A stretch of DNA of 59,739 nt from Dissophora ornata (GCA_025201705.1 MU616670.1:1-59739); one strand, 5' to 3'. Counted from the stretch's first letter, positions 1-11,448 are shown. The notes: a model not told the origin generated them from the sequence alone. Numbers and translations: made by a program.

Positions 1-644
1 TTTTTTTTTTTTTTTGCCTATTCCAGGCTTTTCATGGTTTAGCTGTTCGCACGGATCAGCCGCTGACGATGGAAGGAGTGCGGTAGCGATTGCCGCTGGT
101 CTCGCTGGAATACCGGCTCCGTTCCAACCTTGAATGGGACACAGAGCGAGCGATCGAGAGCCGGACCGCGGCATGGCTTCCTCGGCAATTGGTTCTCCCC
201 GAGACGAATGAAATGAAATGAGCGGAAAATTTTTTTTTGGGGGGGGAAAACGGGAGTGGTGGAAATCCACTCTAAAAGGCAATTATTCATCTGTTCTCGC
301 TGTACGCGGTGATGTTTCGCTGATCGAAGCAACTGCGAAGCGGCCTGACAAATGTGTTGTGCATGTTCGTCATATGGAGGAAGCCACACGTTTTTGGTAT
401 AAATGCGGATTCTCCCCTCCTCGCTCCGCGTTCATTATTCCACGCTGACGCCACATACTGTTTCTGATACAGCTACTCGGTCATCGCCACGCTTTGCCAC
501 CAACAACTTACTCCATCTTTCTCCACCTCGCTTTTTGCACATCATTCCACCCTCACAGCCTAACACACCGCCCCCGTCCGACGCAAAGGCTGCCACAATA
601 CTAAAACAACACCCATTATTCCAGCCATCAGGGACGACACATCA
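1..644. promoter_or_regulatory. Upstream region of the 645-1775 gene
   Basis: No convincing gene is seen here. The stretch opens with a 15-base T run and has a G/A homopolymer patch near 229-250. A TATA-like TATAAAT lies near 399-406, followed by C/A-rich, pyrimidine-rich sequence that looks like a fungal 5' untranslated leader into the ATG at 645. Overlapping open frames on both strands show no recognisable domain. Confidence 0.4.
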
Positions 645-1775
645 ATGCCCACTGCTACAACAACAACAAATATATCCGCGGCCAGCTCGACGACCATCGC
701 CATGACGAAGCTGCGCTACGCCTCAAGGACAACTACTACCACCACCTCCTACTCTTCAGTCCACCTCTCGTCTCGATCGCCCTCCGGCCCCAGCCATCAT
801 TTTGAGCACTACCCTCAAGCATTGATGCTTTTCCAGTACTTCGCTGCCGCTACCCAGGCTGCTGCATTTTATATGTTCTCCGCCATCTGGTCCCTTGCGC
901 AGTCCATCGCTTGGATCGTTACTGTTGAAGGCTTGAACTGGATCCAAACGTTCGGACCCATGATCCTTGAGTGGGACGTCTTCCTGGTCGGGGCTGTGTT
1001 CCTCATGATGGATGTCGATTTCGATTCGTTTGACCAGGATATGTACCCAACCCTTTCCAGGAATGGCACCAGACATGGATCAAGAGCAAGCTCTCTATCG
1101 AGCTCGAGCAGCAAAAAGGTCTCTTTTGACGAACAAGTCAAGGTCATCGCCGGATCTGCTCAGAGGAACGTAGCCGCTATTTCCATCACCACCGACTTCA
1201 GCGGAAGCCGAATCGATCCTTCTGTGCCACTGACAGAATCACCCACTCGCACGGTGTTCTCTTACGGCAGTCAGGAAGGGCTGAAGGCCGATTCTCCGGC
1301 TCTTCTTTCCATGATGCAGCAAGAGGAGGCGGAATACCGTTTTTACTCATCCGAATCAAAGTCTGGCTCGCCAAGATTCGTCGAGTCGCCTTTGTCCTCG
1401 CCATCCAGCTCCTGCCGGTCGAGCATTTGCAGCGTCTCAAGCGACAGCAGCGATAAAGAGTCAAAGAAGTCTCGGTCGGCATCCTCGCGCCTGACCTCGT
1501 TTTTTCAGTCGAGCGCACTTCATCAGCAAGGAGAGCCCGCGGAGAAGAGGAACCGCGGAGGCAAGAACATTGTCCGAAAGATCATGCACCCACACCGGTA
1601 TAAGCGAGAACTCGAGGTTCATCAGCAACAATTGAGCTACAATTTCGAGCAGCACGTAGCTGTGCCTGAATCTGTTTGCTTGAGGGCGTCAAGCGACTGC
1701 GAGTATCAACCCGACGCCCACCACCGGAAGAGTTTTATCCGGCGACTTGGTCTCAAAAAGAAATCGACATTGTGA
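645..1775 (+). CDS. Serine-rich membrane protein, unknown function
   Basis: Single-exon frame of 376 codons; I do not recognise the family. The N-terminus is Thr/Ser-rich. A long hydrophobic stretch at about residues 58-95, and a second at about 100-120, could form one or two membrane helices. The rest is a low-complexity Ser-rich, basic tail of about 250 residues that looks disordered and phosphorylatable. KKVSFDE in the tail resembles an RVxF docking motif for protein phosphatase 1, but such short motifs occur by chance. The start at 645 follows a TATA-like box by about 245 bases; a second in-frame ATG lies at 702. The frame ends at 1775 with a Lys-rich C-terminus. Confidence is moderate that it is a gene and low for any role. 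Confidence 0.6.
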   Translation: MPTATTTTNISAASSTTIAMTKLRYASRTTTTTTSYSSVHLSSRSPSGPSHHFEHYPQALMLFQYFAAATQAAAFYMFSAIWSLAQSIAWIVTVEGLNWIQTFGPMILEWDVFLVGAVFLMMDVDFDSFDQDMYPTLSRNGTRHGSRASSLSSSSSKKVSFDEQVKVIAGSAQRNVAAISITTDFSGSRIDPSVPLTESPTRTVFSYGSQEGLKADSPALLSMMQQEEAEYRFYSSESKSGSPRFVESPLSSPSSSCRSSICSVSSDSSDKESKKSRSASSRLTSFFQSSALHQQGEPAEKRNRGGKNIVRKIMHPHRYKRELEVHQQQLSYNFEQHVAVPESVCLRASSDCEYQPDAHHRKSFIRRLGLKKKSTL

Positions 1776-2244
1776 AGAAGGTCGATCTAGGTCGATCTAT
1801 ATCGACATGTATTTGTATTTTCCCACCCACTTTTCCGCCCCACTTTTCTACCCCGCCGTACCCACGCTCATCCTGTGCGTTGTATATATAATACCCTGTA
1901 TTCTTACCAAAAGTAGTATAATATCCGTCCGCTCTTAATAAATAACGGCAGCAACACGTAAACGTAAAAATCGGTCGAATCCCAGATTTTGTTGATTCAC
2001 CCCAGGTAGCTGTTTGGTGGCTGAAAGGAAGACATTATCCCAATCAGAAATAAAAGGAGTCTCCCACGGATAGGCGCCTGCCCTTTTCTCGTCTTTCCAT
2101 TCCATTCTTTTTTCCCACCTCCATTCGACATTTCAAGGTACAGCCATGTTGTTCACTACAGAATGCCCAAATGCAGAGCGTACTTTTGAGTCCCCCGCTG
2201 ACCCTAGGCGATTCCCCCCCCTTTCCCCCCTGTGCAATATAGCC
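1776..2244. promoter_or_regulatory. Intergenic region and prolidase 5' flank
   Basis: This holds the 3' flank of the serine-rich gene, with an AATAAA-like signal near 1937, and the leader of the prolidase gene. An in-frame upstream ATG at 2146 would add 33 residues of Pro-rich, unconserved sequence to prolidase. The ATG at 2245 fits the family start better. Confidence 0.4.
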
Positions 2245-3694
2245 ATGACCGTTACAAATTACCCGGCTAAGCAGCATTGGGCCAAGGTTGCCAAGAACCT
2301 CGGCCTCACCGAAGGTCTCGTTTACTTGAAGGGCGATGTCCTGAAGGAGAGACACGATACCGATGTTGTAAGTTGACGGACTCGACCTGGCAAGAAACTG
2401 AACTTGATTCTTTCATACCTTTGTGGACATCAATTGACCCTTTCTGCGATGCGAAACTTTCTCCTGACAGGAACTCACCTTCAGACAAGAGTCCAACTTT
2501 TACTACTTGACCGGATTTGCTGAGCACGATGCCCATGTGCTTTTTGACCTCAAGACCCAAAAGATGACTTTGTTGCCCTACAAGCTCCCTGAGGACCTTA
2601 TCGTCTGGATGGGTATGCCACCCACCGTGACTGAGCTTAACGCAAAGTACGAGGCCGATACCGTTCGCTGGTCCACCGAGTTGGTCGACGCCATCAATGC
2701 ATCTGGCGCCTCGACCCTCTACGTCTTGCGTGAGGAGGATGCCCCCAAGGGAATCAACCTGGCTGTCAATGCCGAGGTTCTTAAGGATGCCATTGTCACT
2801 GCTCGTATGTACAAGTCTGCATACGAAATCGAGGTCATGCGCAAGATCAACCACATCTCGTCCAATGCCCATGTCGCGTTGATGAAGGCCGCCAAGAACG
2901 CCCACTCCGAGATCGAGCTTGACGCTCTGTTCAGATACGAGACTGCTCGTTTTGGTGCCCGTGCTCAGGCCTACGAGCCCATTGTCGGTGTCGGACCAAA
3001 TGCTGCCACTCTTCACTACGGACGCAACTCTGCTTCGTTCAACAACAACCACAACCAGCTGTGCTTGGTCGATGCTGGTGCTGAGCAGGGTTGCTATGCC
3101 TCGGATATCACCCGTACCTTCCCTTTGAATGGCAAGTATACTGGCGATGCCAAGTCTCTCTACGAGATTGTCCTTCAGATGCAGAAGTCTGTCCTCGCTG
3201 CCCTCAAGCCTGGTGTCCAGTGGGAGGATATGCACAGACTCGCCAGCAGGGTTGCCGTCGAGGGCCTCCAGAAGGCCGGCGTGTTGAAGTCTGAGTTCTC
3301 AGTCGAGGAGATGCTTGAGAAGCATGTCGATGGAATCTTCTTCCCTCACGGTCTTGGCCATATGATCGGTTTGGATGTCCATGATGTTGGAGGCTACCCC
3401 AAGGGTGTCGAGCGCATCCAGGCCCCTGGCATCCGGTACTTGCGCATGCGTCGTGTCCTCGAGCCCGGCTTTGTGGTCACCGTCGAGCCCGGTATCTACT
3501 TTGTCGAGTTTATCTTGAACGGTGCCAAGAACGATGCTGCCCTCGCCAAGTACATGAACTGGGATGTCGTTGAGCGCTTCGCCAAGGTTGGCGGTGTCCG
3601 CATTGAGGACTGTGTTGTCATTACCGAGACTGGCATTGACAACCTGACCGTTGCTCCCAAGGAGATTGCGGAGATTGAGGCAATCATGGCCTAA
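2245..3694 (+). CDS. PEPD: Xaa-Pro dipeptidase (prolidase), M24B family
   Basis: Metal-dependent cytosolic peptidase that splits Xaa-Pro dipeptides in the last step of protein and peptide turnover. Two exons are read: 2245-2367 and 2471-3694 (448 residues). The donor GTAAGT and acceptor CAG join in phase 0 and yield the family block FRQESNFYYLTGF. The five metal ligands of the pita-bread fold are visible: two Asp in VDAGAEQGCYASDITRTFP, His in FFPHGLGHMIGLDVHDVGGY, Glu in VTVEPGIYF and Glu in GGVRIEDCVVIT. Length matches eukaryotic prolidases (about 450-490). No targeting signal is seen. The gene ends 60 bases from a convergent small ORF, and an AATAAA lies near 3736. The start could instead be the in-frame ATG at 2146, which I consider less likely. 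Confidence 0.93.
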
Positions 3695-3753
3695 GCCCAT
3701 ATTTTATTTCACTGCCTTTTAGCCATCCTTGTATAATAAATCGTTTGATCGCA

Positions 3754-4017
3754 CTATGGCGGGGGAGATGAGCGTGATAGCGTCATGGCATTGGTCTGCT
3801 CGACAATGAGCTCGAACTCAAGACTCTTGATCTGGTTCTGGAGTATGCCCCAGAAACCGAGTAAAGCAGAAGTATCCCGCCTTTGGTCAACTCGCTCCTG
3901 GATATCACGGCTTATCCGTCGTTGCTCCTCTTTGAGCCAATCAATCAGGTCGACCAGTTCCGCAATGTCGTCCTCGGATTTGCTTGGCGTCGCTTTGAGG
4001 TCGACATCCATGTCCAT
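3754..4017 (-). CDS. Small coiled-coil protein, hypothetical
   Basis: Frame of 87 codons running from ATG at 4017 to a stop at 3754. The protein begins with MDMDVDLK, then has an acidic segment and a heptad-like stretch of about 50 residues (leucine/isoleucine spaced with charged residues) that would form a helix or coiled coil, and ends Ser/Pro-rich. It lies about 110 bases downstream of DPH7 on the same strand and runs convergently into the 3' end of prolidase. The short upstream gap leaves little room for a promoter. Small kinetochore, mediator or BLOC-type subunits look like this, but I cannot assign one. It may also be the last exon of an unseen gene. Confidence 0.45.
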   Translation of the reverse strand: MDMDVDLKATPSKSEDDIAELVDLIDWLKEEQRRISRDIQERVDQRRDTSALLGFWGILQNQIKSLEFELIVEQTNAMTLSRSSPPP

Positions 4018-4129
4018 GAGGGTTGTGGAGAGATTCAGACACGATTGCTTGATTTACATGGGAAATGCGAATGATGACATTACGAAAGCTTGAACTGCTG
4101 TTTAAATTAGCGGCGTTTTTTTTTGTTTA

Positions 4130-5836
4130 TTATTCTGGGACATCGCTTGGACGCCTACAATAAAAAAGAAAAAAGAGATTCGTGATTAGTATCTGCAAGA
4201 TATATTCATTCTAATGCAGTCTAATCTTGAAACGCAACATACCAAAGATGGATCAAGTGGTCGTAGAAGGAACAGCTCACGACTAGCGGTAGCTCTGATG
4301 GAGTCTCTGGCGGCACATACGACCAGTCAACGCCATAGGCGAGGCTCTTGTGCTCCATAAAGCTCGATCCGATGAGGGCTGTGGACCAAGTCTCGTTGTA
4401 GTGGAGGACGTGGAACCCGTTATGCATGCATCCTGCCAAAAGAACATCCATGCGTGTCGGGTGCCATTTAAGCCGCCATACCCCACCGCCCGTTTCTGTT
4501 GTCGACAAAGGTTGTCGCATCGATCTTGTGTCCCAGATCAATACATTCTCGTCATAGCTGCAACATGAGAGAAGGAAGAAAAAAACAAATTAAATTGATT
4601 GAACATGGAAAGTAGTAGCATGGCCGTCAGTAACTAAAAGCCCTACCTTCCAGTTGCGAGAATATGCTCGTCGTGGGGATTGGATTGTATGCTACAGACT
4701 CCCATCTGGTGTCTATACATGTTTGGTTCGGTCAAAAGCAATATAACGCGCATTTCAGCATGCTAATATAGAGACTTGACTTCAAGATTCAGAATTAAAG
4801 CGTCTTGTACTTACGCCTTGCTGGTGAAGGTGGCATAGCTGCAGTCCATTCGCATGTCCCAGCCCTTTAGTCTACAGTCGTCAGCGCCTGTGTAGAGTAC
4901 GTTGGTATCGTGGTAGTTCCAGCCGACGATCCATGCCTCCAGATCGTGAGCATGCCAAGTCATATTTTCAGTCAATGTCGAAGAAGCCGTGTCTAGGTCT
5001 AGGATTGTAATGTCTCCACTACTCAGGGACACTGCGATTCGTGGACTTTCACTAGAAACGTCGTGCGGACGAAAGGCTATGTTAATAACGCGACCAAGTT
5101 TATGGCCACACTCATGTGTAATAAGAAATGCGTCATGTTACCTTGCTTGCACACGGTTCGACCAGTCCAAAGACAGAGCTAGTTTCTTCTCAGTATTTGT
5201 CTGGTACTTTGCAACTACCTCGAGGTCATTGCCAGCGGTTTTAAACTGGTAAAGCGAGAGGTCTCCAGAGGCATCAGCTACTCCTAAGGTTGGGTTTCCG
5301 TTGATCGTTTGATGCGACCTGATCGATATATAAGTTAGGCCAATCCACAGTGCATTGTAACCCAGAGAAAAAGAAAACGCCCTCAGTTCGACGCTTACCA
5401 TTTCATATCCAGAATAGCAGCTGTCTCGATACATGCCGTGTTCGTCCTATTGAATAACGAAGACGTTAGCAACAGATCCATTGCCCCCCCAAAAAAATGA
5501 AGATCTTGAGGTATTGTCCTGAGCGACTCACAGCTTCCGAGAATCATCGCTACTGCCTTCAACATCATAGACGAGGAGTCTTCCGAGTCGGAGCATTGGT
5601 TTTTCAACCTTGACTTCCTCGTCGTCATCATCAGCACTGCTATTGCTGTCTGTCGATGCCGGTGCAGGTTCTTCAACGGCTTCCGTCGAGGGTTGATCCT
5701 CTGACTCGTCCTTTGCAAGCTGATAGGTGCCGCAAACTAGAAGATGGGCATGGCTCTGGATCGGGCAAAACTCGATGCTATCAGCGCTGTAGATGGTGTC
5801 GTCCGAGTCAAGTGAGGGCGGGCTGTATGGATCCAT
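4130..5836 (-). CDS. DPH7: Diphthine methyltransferase DPH7/WDR85 (WD40)
   Basis: WD40 protein that removes the methyl ester from diphthine on elongation factor 2, allowing the final amidation to diphthamide in the cytosol. Seven exons are read: 5836-5532, 5446-5399, 5318-5142, 5051-4815, 4712-4647, 4557-4243, 4154-4130 (390 residues). The N-terminus has the family block ADSIEFCPIQSHAHLLVCGTYQL, then a Ser/Asp/Glu-rich insertion. Later blocks include [49 protein letters not shown] and SCSFYDHLIHLW. The last coding exon is tiny: a GTATGT donor splits the final Trp codon, and a branch-like TACTAAT plus a pyrimidine tract precede the acceptor. Without that splice the frame reads to a stop at 4221 with a slightly different tail. 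It is divergent from GCP4, whose ATG is 216 bases away. Confidence 0.92.
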
Positions 5837-6052
5837 GCTGTCGCCTTGTCAACCGTTCTCTTTCTCGTTATTTCTTTCGCTGATCAGTTTCGTTGAATGA
5901 GAAAATATAAACTCAAAGCTTGGACACCAGCCACCAAAACTCAACACGGACCATGACTCGGTGGATGTGTTCCTCACAGAACGCGAATGTCCTCTTCATG
6001 ACAACCGCGACAGGCAGGAGGCATTGGAGCATACAGGACAAGTAGCAAAGCC
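5837..6052. promoter_or_regulatory. Shared divergent promoter DPH7 / GCP4
   Basis: Only 216 bases separate the start codons of two divergent genes, so the two promoters must overlap or be shared. No strong TATA box is seen; an AT-rich patch lies near 5895-5915. Confidence 0.55.
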
Positions 6053-8610
6053 ATGTTGCACGAGCTACTCGTCACCCTTTCAGGATATCCGGGCGACATC
6101 TTCCAGCCCTTCCCACCAGAGCCCGCGGTTGCAACCACGTTTGCCATCACCGATTTTCCATTACTGCATCCTGCAGAGAAGGAATCCCTCAATCGACTAG
6201 CCCAGCTCGGCTTCTACGTCAAGGAGTTCGACAAGTTTATTTCCATCTCTCGATCACCTTCGTATCTGTCGTCAGGATCATACTTACAGGAACCAGGCTC
6301 AATACCACAGCCAGCCCCTGCAGGACTTTATTTGAAGGCACTTGCCAACTCTCTCGAGAGAAAACTTTTGAGCTATCGACAGGTCATTATCCAGACCGAA
6401 GCGGCCATCCTCTCAGGTCAGGATAATTTAGGCGGCGTGGTGCCACTCTCCACTATTGCAGCGCGCTTTGCACCCTTCCAGCTCATCTTTCCCGCGATAT
6501 ACAATCTCATCATCGAGATTTACGATGCGTCTACGACCGAAACACCCTATCTTGGCGGCACACTAATTAACCTCTTGAAGGACAAGGCTGCATCTGGAGT
6601 GCCAATTCAGAGGGAGTGGATGAATGAACTCTTGCGAGGTTGCTGTGCAGTTATGATGCGACAAATTGTAGCATGGGTTATTTACGGTCAGCTTCAGGAT
6701 CCCTTTAGCGAGTTCTTCATACTTCAGCTTACCATGGAGTCTACGGGAGGTCCGCCTCGACACACGTTGGCAGGGTCACTGAAAGTTAGCGGGACATATT
6801 CGACACCCTCGGCAGCGTTACCGACCTCATCGGCGAGGAACGTCAAATGGGACGCAGAGTATGCGATCGATGAAAGTATGATCCCGAGCATGATACCCAC
6901 CACCTTGGCCCACGCCATGCTTTTCATCGGGAAATCCATCACCACGGCTAGACAGGCGAAACCCAAGCCGATCCCTATACCCCAGTCAATGACACAGCGA
7001 CATTTGGACTTGATATCGAGCCTTGCATCAGCATCCTCGACAAACAACTCTGAGGCTAGCAACAAAAGCATTTTGTCCGAGGTCCTCAACATAAACCAGC
7101 TCACAAATGTAATTCACTGTATCAGGGGTGACATTGCTGACCATCTGTGGGCCGTGGTCCAGGTTGGCGAGAAAGTTGTCAGTACACTGGAATCATTCCG
7201 ACGGTATTTTTTGCTCTGCGATGGCGAGTTCGGACTTGGTCTTATTGAGGCACTGGAGGGATTCAAGCGGAGTCGACTGTCCAGACTGGGACAGTTTGTC
7301 ACAGCAACTTCTTCAAATGTGTCAATACGAGATCACGACTTAGGTGGAATACTGATGAAGGCTGCAGAAGGCACTCCGGCGCAGGACGACCCTGCACTGA
7401 GGAGTTTTGAGCTGCGTTTACAGAAGCCACCCGGCAAGGGTTCAGATACTGCAGGAAATACGGCAATGCCAGAAGAGGGTCAGAAGACAGCAGGAATGTT
7501 CGACGACCAGGCTCTAGGAATACCTATCCGCCTGTGGTACACATTGGCATGGCCATTGGATTTTTTTCTTACCACTGAGGATCTGAAGCACTACGGCGAC
7601 GTGTTTGCGTATCTGCTGACAGTCCGTAAGGCACAGGTGAAGCTTCAGCAAGCTTGGCTGGACGTGAAGTCAATGTCACAACAGATGAACAGCAGGAAGC
7701 GTGGTCGTGGCGGCAGGGCATATAATCGGAGGATCAAAGGAATTGAAGATGGAGACGAGAGTTATGAACAAGAATCTGAGGCTCTGAAGCATATTGCCAC
7801 CATGCGTTCCGATATGATCTTTGTCGCCGATTGTCTATGGACCTATCTACAGGTAGGGATCCTATGTGTTGGATAAAGCCTACGTGTACGGCATGACATA
7901 TATTTAGTAAATTTCTCTGTACTTTCTAGACGGACGTCATTGGACCCGCATACGACAATCTGCTACATAATATTATCACCCATGAATCCGAGCAGAGACA
8001 TACCTCCAATTCACATTTACAGGATTCGTCTTATCCAACCTCTCGGTCATTTGACTCGATCCACAGTTCGCATGCCGAAGCTCTGCTTGAGATTCGGCGT
8101 GCATGCCTCCTGACGCTAGATACGTTGTCCTCATGCGTCAAAAATATCTTGGGAGGCATGGAAACCTTTTGCGGGATCGTTGCGCGCCGTGCTGCGGGAC
8201 AGGACGGTTTTCAAACGGGGCTTGGAGATATTCGAGACAAGAGTATGTTGCAAGACTGGGCACATCTCTCGCGTCTCCACCAGGTAGGTCATAGAAACGT
8301 AGATGATGCTCTTCATTGTGCAATTGATAGTCTACGTTCCTAATTATCTGCAAACTCCCGCTATACTCAGGAATTCCGGGCGAGTGTTGAAAAACTTTTT
8401 GAGGAGCTCTCTGCGATGTCGAGGTCAGGATCTTTGGGCGATGGACCTGTGTTGAGGCGGAGTGTCTCCGGATTGGGGTCAAGTCTTCTGGGTAACGGAG
8501 CCAAGTCGTTTGGTGTAATCCGGCAGGTGGACCAGCTGCTACTGCGACTCGAGTACTCGAAGCGTATGTGGTTCAGCAGCAGTGTTGGCAGAGACCCAGA
8601 TGCAGAATAA
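6053..8610 (+). CDS. TUBGCP4: Gamma-tubulin complex component 4 (GCP4)
   Basis: Structural subunit of the gamma-tubulin ring complex that nucleates microtubules at spindle pole bodies and other organising centres. Three exons are read: 6053-7852, 7930-8283 and 8371-8610 (797 residues). The N-terminus MLHELLVTLSGYPGDIF and the following LHPAEKESLNRLAQLGFY are typical of GCP4 (GRIP1 domain). The C-terminal half carries the GRIP2 features: SLASAS linkers, IRLWYTLAWPLDFFLT, and VIGPAYDNLLHNI after the first intron. Both introns are short (77 and 87 bases), phase 0, with GTAGGG/GTAGGT donors. Its length is slightly above animal GCP4 (about 667) because of a Ser-rich insertion around residues 230-350 and the linker in exon 3. 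GCP5/6 are less likely given the start motif. Confidence 0.92.
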
Positions 8611-8824
8611 AAGAATCAAAGTCACTTTTGCCACCAAAATAAATTGGTCGGGTGCTTTAAATGTTTTAAGGGGCACCAAGCGGCAGAGGTGCAAAGCCAC
8701 GCCACCACCAAGATGCTCCACCCAAGAAGAATGCCAAAGGCCGAAGCTGATCTGGTAACATCGCTATCAACCCAGCCAGTAATCTCTTCTCACGTTATCC
8801 CCATATCTTGTTCAGGAGCCAAAA

Positions 8825-11032
8825 ATGGCCATCACCACACAGGAGAGCTCGACCTCTGCATCTGGCACGGAGTCAGAGTCCACAGCACCTCGCCAGACCA
8901 ATTCCAATCATAGCAATAATAACAAGAAACACACAAAGGCACGCAGAAAGAAGAAAAAGGGCGCCAACGGAACCACAGCAAGTCATGCCGACGAACCAAA
9001 GGAAGATGCCGATGAGGTAAACAGCAACGATCCTTTTTCTTTGCGCAACATTAGTCAATCGCAGCAGTCGCCATCTAACCTTACGAGAGTAGAGGCGCGT
9101 ACCAATGAATCACATGCACATTCCAGCGAGTCCAAGTTTACTGACACCTATCCTTTGATGTTCTTTACTCCATCTGACTATCCCAGAAATTGGATATTCA
9201 AGTAGAATGGGTCCCAGAAAAACCCATGGAACTGGCGCCAGGTTTTGAAGAGTTCCAGGACGTGTTTAAACACTTTCAGCTGCAGGATCAGGAAACAGAG
9301 GTGAGGGACTGGGAATATGCCTGGCATGGGAAGGATCATCCGTTAGTCAGTACTAATTACCGTATTGGAATTGTATTCTCACTTTAGCAAAACGTGGAGA
9401 ACGGTGGAAAGGAGCAGGATATCAAGGATGCAGAAAATAAATCGGATGCCTCTGGATCCGACTCTGAGGACGATGCAGAGAAGCAGGCGGCTAGTAAGAA
9501 GAAGTTGAAGCGACTAAACCGCATGAGTGTCGCTGTCCTGAAGCAGGTGGCGAAACACCCAGAAGTAGTTGAGTGGATCGATGTCACTTCTTCAGACCCC
9601 AATCTCTTGGTGCAGCTCAAGGGTTATCGCAACACAGTCCCTGTTCCAGCACATTGGAGCCAGAAACGAAAATACTTGCAGGGCAAGCGTGGAATTGAAA
9701 AAATGCCATTCGAGCTGCCAGAGTTCATCAAGGATACAGGCATCATGGAGCTCAGGAACGCCGTCAAAGAGAAAGAGGATGCTTCGAAGCTCAAGACCAA
9801 GACGAGAGAGAGGGTTCAACCAAAGATGGGCAAGATTGATATCGATTACCAAAAACTGCACGACGCATTTTTCCGGTACCAAACCCGACCCCGCCTCACA
9901 ATGCATGGAGAGCTGTAAGTCACTAGCTTCACTCTTGAATCACCTCAATGCTATTATGAAATCTTATAGAGTTTCTCAAGCGCGATGTTATTAACTGACA
10001 ACTCGAATTTTGTAGATATCATGAAGGCAAGGAATTTGAAACAAAGGCTAAAGAAGTCAAACCCGGCAATCTGTCAGAGGATCTCATTGCGGCTTTGTCA
10101 ATCCCACCCCTTGCACCGCCGCCATGGCTGATTAACATGCAACGCTACGGGCCTCCTCCGGGATACAAGAACTTGAAGATTCCTGGTCTGAATGCCCCTA
10201 TCCCCGAAGGCGCACAATGGGGATACCACCCTGGCGGATGGGGCAAACCCCCTGTTGATGAATTCAACCGGCCCCTGTATGGCGATGTTTTTGGCTCCGC
10301 ACAGACGGAGGTTCAATCAGAGTACATGGAACCAGTCGAGAAGACTCTCTGGGGCGAATTAGATCCTGAGGAGGAAGAGGAAGAGGAAGAGGAAGAGGAA
10401 GAGGAAGAAGAAGAGGAAGAAGAGGAGGAAGGAGAGGGTGAGGCAGAAAAGGAGGAGGAGGAAGATATGCAGGAAGGTCTGGTCACTCCCAGCGGCATTC
10501 AAAGCGTTGCAAGTGGACTGGAGACACCCGACTTCATTGAACTGCGCAAGGATTCCAGGAGAACGGCAGAGGATGCAGATGATGGCGCGCCAAAGTCACT
10601 ATACACTGTTATTCCTCAGAAGCAGACCAGCATCACCGGGTTTATGGGATCACAACACGTCTACGACCTCGCTGCAGCATCCGCCTCATCATCGTCTTCT
10701 AAAAAGGTAACAGCCTGTTTTCTCTATAGTGTCGGTATTTCGAAATGTACTCCATTTCTATTGCATGTTCGTCTAACATTAAATATTGTATATGTATACA
10801 GCGCAAGAACCCTGGCGTTGAAGTTACGTTGGATCCCTCGGAGCTGGTCGATATGGACTCGGAGACTCTACAGGAAAAGTACGAGCACGGACTCCAGGCT
10901 GCACGGCCAGAGGGACAGCAAGAGGAGACAGGGGATCTGCTGGAGGAGCATCTGGCAAGTTCTGCGAAGAAGAGGAGGCAAGTGCAGGAAAAGAAAGCGG
11001 GTTCAAAGGACAAGAATAAGCACGTCTTTTAG
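8825..11032 (+). CDS. CUS1: Splicing factor SF3b subunit 2 (SAP145/Cus1)
   Basis: Component of SF3b in U2 snRNP; it binds the branch-site region with SF3b49 and is needed for spliceosome assembly in the nucleus. Five exons are read: 8825-9016, 9187-9300, 9388-9914, 10016-10706, 10802-11032 (584 residues). The N-terminus is basic (RRKKKKG). Next comes VEWVPEKPMEL, a DUF382-type core (RMSVAVLKQVAKHPEVVEWID, then SLVQLKGYRN-like), and the PSP proline-rich domain (SIPPLAPPPWLINMQRYGPP). A run of more than 25 near-consecutive Glu codons follows at 10366-10460. The C-terminus PGVEVTLDPSEL is conserved in SF3B2. The protein is shorter than human SF3B2 (about 895) because the N-terminal SAP region is missing, as in yeast Cus1. 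Confidence 0.94.
10366..10460 (+). repeat. GAG/GAA repeat coding poly-glutamate in CUS1
   Basis: Imperfect (GAGGAA)n trinucleotide tract, in frame, inside exon 4 of the SF3B2 gene. It encodes an acidic spacer between the PSP domain and the C-terminal motif. Such tracts vary in length between strains. Confidence 0.9.
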
Positions 11033-11448
11033 TTTAACACTGTTCTCCACGTGGCATTTTTGGTGAGTGGGAGAGAGAGAACGATGGTGGATAGGTGCAT
11101 ACAATGAATGTATAAAACACGTGAACTTGAAGTGTTCTCATGCGAATGTGCCTGAAAATGGCTTCGCACAACTGCAGTTTGAAGACTCGTTATTTAGTCT
11201 TTTATTGAGCAGGAAGCTGAATTGTGGATGGTTGCAGCTTGTGGACATCCAAAACATCCTTGCGCCGTCGTTCGTGACCGATGGTGGTGGTGATGATGAG
11301 GGGACAGCGTAGCGTGTGTATGGTTGTATGGTTTTCTACGAGGTTTTGATATTATCCATGGTGTTGTATATCATGTCAGTCTGGCTTTATAAATTTCCTG
11401 ATTGGTACAGTTCTCTCTCAACACTTTCCACTACTACAGCCAAATAAC
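11033..11448. other. Intergenic, CUS1 3' flank and CRN upstream region
   Basis: No supported gene. A frame at 11067-11312 has no recognisable content and overlaps the expected CUS1 3' untranslated region. A TATA-like TTTATAAAT lies near 11386, about 60 bases before the CRN start codon, so the relic gene still has a promoter-like sequence. Confidence 0.4.

Noticed and set aside
2044..2355. 103-codon frame on the minus strand opposite prolidase exon 1
   Set aside because: It overlaps the conserved prolidase start in antisense and shows no domain.
2306..3235. 309-codon frame on the minus strand opposite prolidase
   Set aside because: Shadow of the codon bias of the real gene: Leu/Val/Asp/Gly-rich with no motif.
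11067..11312. Possible small gene after CUS1
   Set aside because: It lies in the expected 3'UTR, with no domain and no promoter.
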